A DNA stretch of 17,419 bases from an uncultured Eubacteriales bacterium (GTDB lineage: Bacteria > Bacillota > Clostridia > Oscillospirales > CAG-272): NCBI GenBank assembly GCA_934446065.1, contig CAKSDP010000032.1, positions 1-17,419 on the forward strand, written 5' to 3'. The translations under genes and the position numbers were made by a program. The notes under the pieces are model-generated. The model was given only the letters and a program-made list of their open reading frames with translations, made no database searches and was not told the origin of the DNA. Of the stretch, positions 13,497 to 17,419 are shown piece by piece. Numbering within the stretch: the first letter of the stretch is position 1; every line of letters begins with the position of its first letter.

Positions 13497-15329
13497 TTGA
13501 AAGACGAAACCAAAACCAAACAAAAACCAGGTCAGATAATCTCAAATAACCTGTGGGTGCTGCGCATCGCCCTGCGCGTGTGCCCGATCTATATCGTTAT
13601 GTCGATCGTGGAACCGGTGGTACGCGGACTCCTCGGCTTTTTCAGCACGACATACATGATGCAGTATATCGTGAATTCGATACAGGAGGGGCGAGCTTTC
13701 CGTGATATCATCGGATTTGTCGTAACCGTGCTTCTTGTAAGCGTTGCTGCAAATCTTGCCTTGGATTTTTATACGGAGGTAATATCGCCGAGGTACAGCA
13801 CCCGCTACGATGCCTATTTTAAGAAGATGGTCATGGAGCACGCTGCGGCGTCCGACCTCTCAAGCTTCGACAATCCGGATTTCTACAACAAATATCTGCT
13901 TGCATCCTCCGAGGGCGTCGGACGGTGCCGCAATATTATAAATTCGGTGTCCGGCATCGCGTGGAATATCACAAGCGTTGTCGCGAACTGCACGCTGATC
14001 GCGTCGATCGACCCGATTCTCATCCTGTTTATCGTTGTGCCCGCCATAGCACTTGTTTTTCAGAAGAAACTCAATAAGGTTAATTTTGAAAAATATAAGG
14101 AGCAGAACGCGTGCGGCAGAGAGCGCGATTACGCGAAGCGCGTGTTCTACATGAGCGAGTATACAAAGGAGCTGCGCGTCGGCAATATGGCGTCGCTGCT
14201 TTCGCGCCGCTTTATCGACCGCTCGCGCGACTATATCGGAATCATAAAGAAATACGGCGTGCGCATCGTGCTGCTCAACGCCTGCCGCGACGCTTCGATC
14301 GACATTATAGCGTCGTCGGGAGCTGCGGCATACTCGCTGTATAAGACCATAAACCTCAAAACCATGCTCTACGGCGACTGCCTTGTCGTCCTGAACTCGG
14401 TCAGCCGCATGGCGTGGAGCCTCTATGTTTTCCTGAACAACCTTATGAATTTTCAGGACAATTCGCAGTATATCAGCAATATCCGCGAGTTTCTCGCCAC
14501 CGCGCCCAAGGTGTGCGCACCCGAGAATCCGACGCCCGTCCCCGACGGGATACACGATATCGAGTTCCGCGGGGTGAGCTTCCGCTACGATGGCGCCGAG
14601 AGCGATACCATAAACTCGCTCTCGCTTACTATCCGCGCGGGAGAGAGATGCGCCCTTGTCGGGCATAACGGCGCGGGCAAATCGACGATAGTGAAGCTCA
14701 TCATGCGGTTCTACGACCCGACCGAGGGCGAAATACTGTACGACGGCATAAACATCCGCGAGTTCGACCCGACGGAGTGGCGCGAGCGAATCGGTGCGGT
14801 CATGCAGGATTTCAGGCTCCTCTCCGTCACCGTCGCCGAGAATATCCTCAGGCGGCGCGAGGGTGAGGGAGACCGCGAGCGCGTCATGGCGGCGCTCCGC
14901 TCTGCCGGTGCCGAGGACGTTATTTCCTCGCTTAAGGACGGCGCGGGCACGCTCATGACTAAGGAGTTCGACGAGGATGGCGCGGTGCTGTCCGGCGGCG
15001 AGAGCCAAAAGGTTGCGCTCGCGCGCATATTCGCGGGGCATTTCCCGCTCGTCATTCTCGACGAGCCGTCGAGCGCCCTCGACCCCATCTCCGAGTACGA
15101 GATGTACGAGAACATGATGGCGGCGCTCGAGCACAGCTCCGCCGTGATAATATCGCACAGACTCTCCTCTGCCGTAATGGCGGACAAGATCTACCTGCTT
15201 GAGCAAGGGAGCGTAGCCGAGTGCGGCAGCCACGCCGAGCTTATGGCGGCGCACGGCAAGTACGCCGAGATGTTTGAGCTTCAGGCGAAGAATTACAGAG
15301 AGGAGGCGCAGGATCATGACGAAGAATAA
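13497..15329 (+). CDS. ABC exporter half-transporter, subunit 1
   Basis: This 610-aa protein fuses a membrane domain (about 20-330, several hydrophobic helices) to an ATPase domain (about 350-595). The ATPase motifs are Walker A GHNGAGKST (389-397), Q-loop Gln437, signature LSGGE (498-502), Walker B ending in LDEP with catalytic Glu523, and switch His554. The signature has Glu in place of the common Gln, a known variant. The substrate is unknown; related clostridial exporters handle peptides, lipids or drugs. Initiation is at TTG. The gene overlaps the next by 14 nt, which suggests translational coupling and a heterodimer. A lipoprotein lies upstream. Confidence 0.93.
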   Translation: MKDETKTKQKPGQIISNNLWVLRIALRVCPIYIVMSIVEPVVRGLLGFFSTTYMMQYIVNSIQEGRAFRDIIGFVVTVLLVSVAANLALDFYTEVISPRYSTRYDAYFKKMVMEHAAASDLSSFDNPDFYNKYLLASSEGVGRCRNIINSVSGIAWNITSVVANCTLIASIDPILILFIVVPAIALVFQKKLNKVNFEKYKEQNACGRERDYAKRVFYMSEYTKELRVGNMASLLSRRFIDRSRDYIGIIKKYGVRIVLLNACRDASIDIIASSGAAAYSLYKTINLKTMLYGDCLVVLNSVSRMAWSLYVFLNNLMNFQDNSQYISNIREFLATAPKVCAPENPTPVPDGIHDIEFRGVSFRYDGAESDTINSLSLTIRAGERCALVGHNGAGKSTIVKLIMRFYDPTEGEILYDGINIREFDPTEWRERIGAVMQDFRLLSVTVAENILRRREGEGDRERVMAALRSAGAEDVISSLKDGAGTLMTKEFDEDGAVLSGGESQKVALARIFAGHFPLVILDEPSSALDPISEYEMYENMMAALEHSSAVIISHRLSSAVMADKIYLLEQGSVAECGSHAELMAAHGKYAEMFELQAKNYREEAQDHDEE

Positions 15330-17169
15330 TGCAAAAGATAAAAAGACCAAAAAGGAGCATCAGTCGCTGCACAGCGTGTTCTCGAACGTGCATTACATAC
15401 TCCGCGAGGTGTGGCGCGGCGCCCCTTCCTACATAATCGTGACGATCATCGAGTGCATCGTCTGGGGTCTGTTCGACACTGTCCGCGTGTGGTATATAAA
15501 GGACATCTTCGACAGGCTCGAGCGCGGCGAGAGCTTCGCTTCGACGCTCATACCGCTCATCGTGTTCATCGCGTCGATCCCCGTCTACTTCCTTCTGTAC
15601 TACTGGTTCTGGCAGGTGCACACGCCGACGCAGCGCATAAAGCTGTCGATGCGTATGCACACGCACCTGTTTGAGCGCGCGAGGGCGATGAACATTGAGG
15701 CGTATGACGATCCGGCGTTCTACGACGACTACATTTGGACGATGCGCGACTGCGATGAGCGGTTCGCGAACTTTGTGTCCGACCTCGGACAGCTCGGCGC
15801 AAGACTGATCTCGGCGACGGGACTTGTCGCGATCATGCTGTCGATCGATCCGGTGCTTGCCGCCGTGTCGGGAGCAGTGTCGATCACCCGAGTGCTTATA
15901 TGGCGCGGGTACATGAAGATCGGGCTGAAGCACGAGGTCGAGGGGAACAAGCTGTGGCGCAAGAGCGACTACATTGATCGCGTGTTCCGCCTTGAGGAGT
16001 ACGCGAAGGAGATCCGTTTCGGCAAGATCTCGGACGTGCTCATGGAGGAGTTCGACAAGACGACGGAAGCACGCGTGCGCGTGGACACGCGATTCGGCGG
16101 CAAATATTTTCTGCTTGGCGTAAGCGAAAATATTCTCTCCACCGGATACAGGCTGTTCTGCTATGTTTATCTTCTGTATGGGATCATCGTGACGAAGGTG
16201 ATCACGCTCGGCGGCTTTGCGGCTGCGCTGAACTCGACGTGGCAGCTCGGGATGTACTTTGACCAGATAATTGAGAGCGTGATGAACATCCCGAAGCACA
16301 GTCTTTACGTTGACAAGGTGCGCCGGTTCCTTGAGGAGGGCGGCGAGCGCCGCGAGGCTGCCGCGGTACGCGGCGAGTTCCGCTCGCTTGAGCTGAAGAA
16401 CGTAACGTTCAGCTACAAGAAGCGGTCGGGCGACGACGCGGAGAGCGGCTCACGCGCACCTGCGCTGAAAGACGTATCGCTTGAGATCCGCGCGGGCGAG
16501 AAGTGCGCGCTTGTCGGATACAACGGCGCGGGCAAGACGACGCTTGTGAAGCTGATGCTCGGCATGTACGAGCCGGACTCGGGCGAGATCCTTCTGAACG
16601 GTGTGCCGATCGGGGAATACGATCCCGCGGACGTGCGTCGTGCGGTGGGTGCGGTATTCCAGGATCTGCGGATATTCGCGGCGACGCTCGGCGAGAACGT
16701 AGAGATGGGTGCGGTTGCGCCGGAGCGGCGTTCCGCGATTGAGGCTGCGCTGAGGCTTGCCGATTTCGGCGACAAGCTTGACTCGTACGAGAACGGGCTT
16801 GACACGATGCTGACGCGCGAATTTGACGAGAACGGTGTGAATCTGTCCGGCGGCGAGAGCCAGAAGGTTGCGATATCGCGGGTATTTGCAAAGGACGACA
16901 ATGATTTTGTGGTGATGGATGAGCCGTCGAGCGCGCTTGATCCTGTGGCGGAGAGTCGGCTGAACGAAGCCGTTTCCGAATACTCGGCTGGGCGGACGGT
17001 GATATTTATTTCGCACAGGCTGTCGTCGGTGAAGGACTGCGACAAGATATTCATGTTTGACTCGGGTGTTCTTTGCGAGGTGGGCAGTCACGATGAGCTG
17101 ATGTCGTTAGGCGGTAAATACGCGAACATGTTCCACATTCAGGCGAAGAAATACGAGGAAGCTGAATGA
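15316..17169 (+). CDS. ABC exporter half-transporter, subunit 2
   Basis: This 617-aa partner of the preceding gene has a Lys-rich start, a membrane domain (about 30-325) and an ATPase domain (about 355-610). Motifs are Walker A GYNGAGKTT (401-409), Gln449, signature LSGGE (510-514), Walker B MDEP with Glu536, and His567. Both subunits keep the catalytic Glu and switch His, so neither nucleotide site is obviously degenerate, unlike many heterodimeric exporters. The ATG at 15316 is preceded by GGAGG about 9 nt upstream and lies inside the end of subunit 1; a 14-residue upstream extension is less likely because it would increase the overlap. Transcription probably stops at the palindrome near 17300-17329. 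Confidence 0.93.
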   Translation: MTKNNAKDKKTKKEHQSLHSVFSNVHYILREVWRGAPSYIIVTIIECIVWGLFDTVRVWYIKDIFDRLERGESFASTLIPLIVFIASIPVYFLLYYWFWQVHTPTQRIKLSMRMHTHLFERARAMNIEAYDDPAFYDDYIWTMRDCDERFANFVSDLGQLGARLISATGLVAIMLSIDPVLAAVSGAVSITRVLIWRGYMKIGLKHEVEGNKLWRKSDYIDRVFRLEEYAKEIRFGKISDVLMEEFDKTTEARVRVDTRFGGKYFLLGVSENILSTGYRLFCYVYLLYGIIVTKVITLGGFAAALNSTWQLGMYFDQIIESVMNIPKHSLYVDKVRRFLEEGGERREAAAVRGEFRSLELKNVTFSYKKRSGDDAESGSRAPALKDVSLEIRAGEKCALVGYNGAGKTTLVKLMLGMYEPDSGEILLNGVPIGEYDPADVRRAVGAVFQDLRIFAATLGENVEMGAVAPERRSAIEAALRLADFGDKLDSYENGLDTMLTREFDENGVNLSGGESQKVAISRVFAKDDNDFVVMDEPSSALDPVAESRLNEAVSEYSAGRTVIFISHRLSSVKDCDKIFMFDSGVLCEVGSHDELMSLGGKYANMFHIQAKKYEEAE

Positions 17170-17179
17170 CCCGCGAGGA

Positions 17180-17270
17180 AAGGGAGCGCGTGCTACTTTT
17201 TGAAAAGGGGACGCGGGCTACTTTTTCGAGAAAAAGTAGCGCAAAAAGCTTCAAACTATATCAGGTAAAG
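17180..17270. repeat. Dispersed hairpin repeat, copy C (inverted)
   Basis: Read in reverse complement, this stretch follows 7116-7195 nearly base by base in layout: the TATA-GTTTGAAG start, a hairpin GCTACTTTTTC/GAAAAAGTAGC (17217-17227 with 17230-17240) and a second part ending in CTCCC. It starts about 11 nt after the stop of the exporter gene. Confidence 0.75.
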
Positions 17271-17299
17271 AGGTTACAGCACCATATAAACTAAAGCTG

Positions 17300-17329
17300 A
17301 AGGCGGGGGATATCCCTCGCCTTTGTTTT
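17300..17329 (+). terminator. Candidate terminator of the exporter operon
   Basis: A 24-nt near-perfect palindrome (17300-17323, one G-U pair) is followed by TGTTTT. It lies about 130 nt after the stop codon, inside the repeat module. Confidence 0.65.
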
Positions 17330-17419
17330 ATCCAAACTATCAGGGAAGCGCACGTGAGCGGTATCCGCTCTCGCGGCTCCCGCCATGGACGTGGAGTTTG
17401 CACGAACCCAAGCCTCCCT
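17327..17419. repeat. Inverted copy of the module at 6957-7049
   Basis: Two blocks (17327-17344 and 17365-17386) are exact reverse complements of 7032-7049 and 6990-7011, and the last nine bases equal the complement of 6957-6965, where the 161-bp inverted repeat ends. The window therefore stops at the edge of what may be a second inverted-repeat element. Confidence 0.85.

Noticed and set aside
13860..15350. 496-aa minus-strand open frame antisense to the first ABC subunit
   Set aside because: His/Arg/Val-rich shadow composition without motifs; the ABC motifs are on the other strand.
15241..16299. 352-aa minus-strand open frame antisense to the second ABC subunit
   Set aside because: Shadow of a strongly supported ABC gene, with no start signals.

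Overview
The window reads as a chromosomal segment of a fairly GC-rich Gram-positive bacterium of the class Clostridia, most like gut or rumen Oscillospiraceae/Ruminococcus relatives. That placement is inferred from purine-rich AAAGG/GGAGG ribosome sites, sigma-A type promoters with 17-nt spacers, tRNA genes with an encoded CCA end, two secreted proteins ending in type I dockerin modules, and intergenic repeat families of a kind familiar from gut Clostridia. I see no transposase, integrase, phage gene or CRISPR array.

Layout. Positions 1-80 hold a partial copy of a dispersed repeat. A consensus promoter at 83-111 then drives a GH63/MGH1-like glycoside hydrolase (147-1664, +), which converges on a Gfo/Idh/MocA oxidoreductase (1738-2811, -) across a 13-bp terminator hairpin. 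A calcineurin-like metallophosphoesterase follows (2954-3931, -) with its own promoter and terminator. Two convergent tRNA genes, tRNA-Arg(ACG) (+) and tRNA-Leu(UAG) (-), each carry a promoter and a terminator. A YgiQ/UPF0313 radical SAM protein (4488-6617, -) has a basic repetitive C-terminal tail. About 590 bp without a gene (6618-7203) is packed with repeats and hairpins. An SGNH hydrolase (7204-7830, -) is divergent from a pair of secreted dockerin proteins (8105-10105 and 10134-11852, +): a phosphodiester glycosidase, and a BspA-type leucine-rich-repeat protein with a cohesin-like region and Cys/His repeats. After a terminator come a YbaK/ProX-type prolyl-tRNA deacylase (11939-12493), a lipoprotein (12560-13420) and two overlapping ABC exporter half-transporters (13497-15329 and 15316-17169). 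The window ends inside another, inverted copy of the repeat module seen at 6957-7195.

How the genes fit together. Carbohydrate and phosphodiester chemistry recurs (GH63-like hydrolase, oxidoreductase, SGNH hydrolase, phosphodiester glycosidase, metallophosphoesterase), but the genes mostly have separate promoters and do not form one clear pathway. The secreted dockerin pair is the most distinctive protein content: it suggests attachment to a cellulosome-like or surface scaffold whose partner lies elsewhere. The ABC pair is almost certainly one heterodimeric exporter, possibly expressed with the upstream lipoprotein. The most distinctive DNA-level feature is the composite repeat module, present in two inverted copies placed just after stop codons in the same orientation relative to the gene, plus a third partial copy at the left edge.
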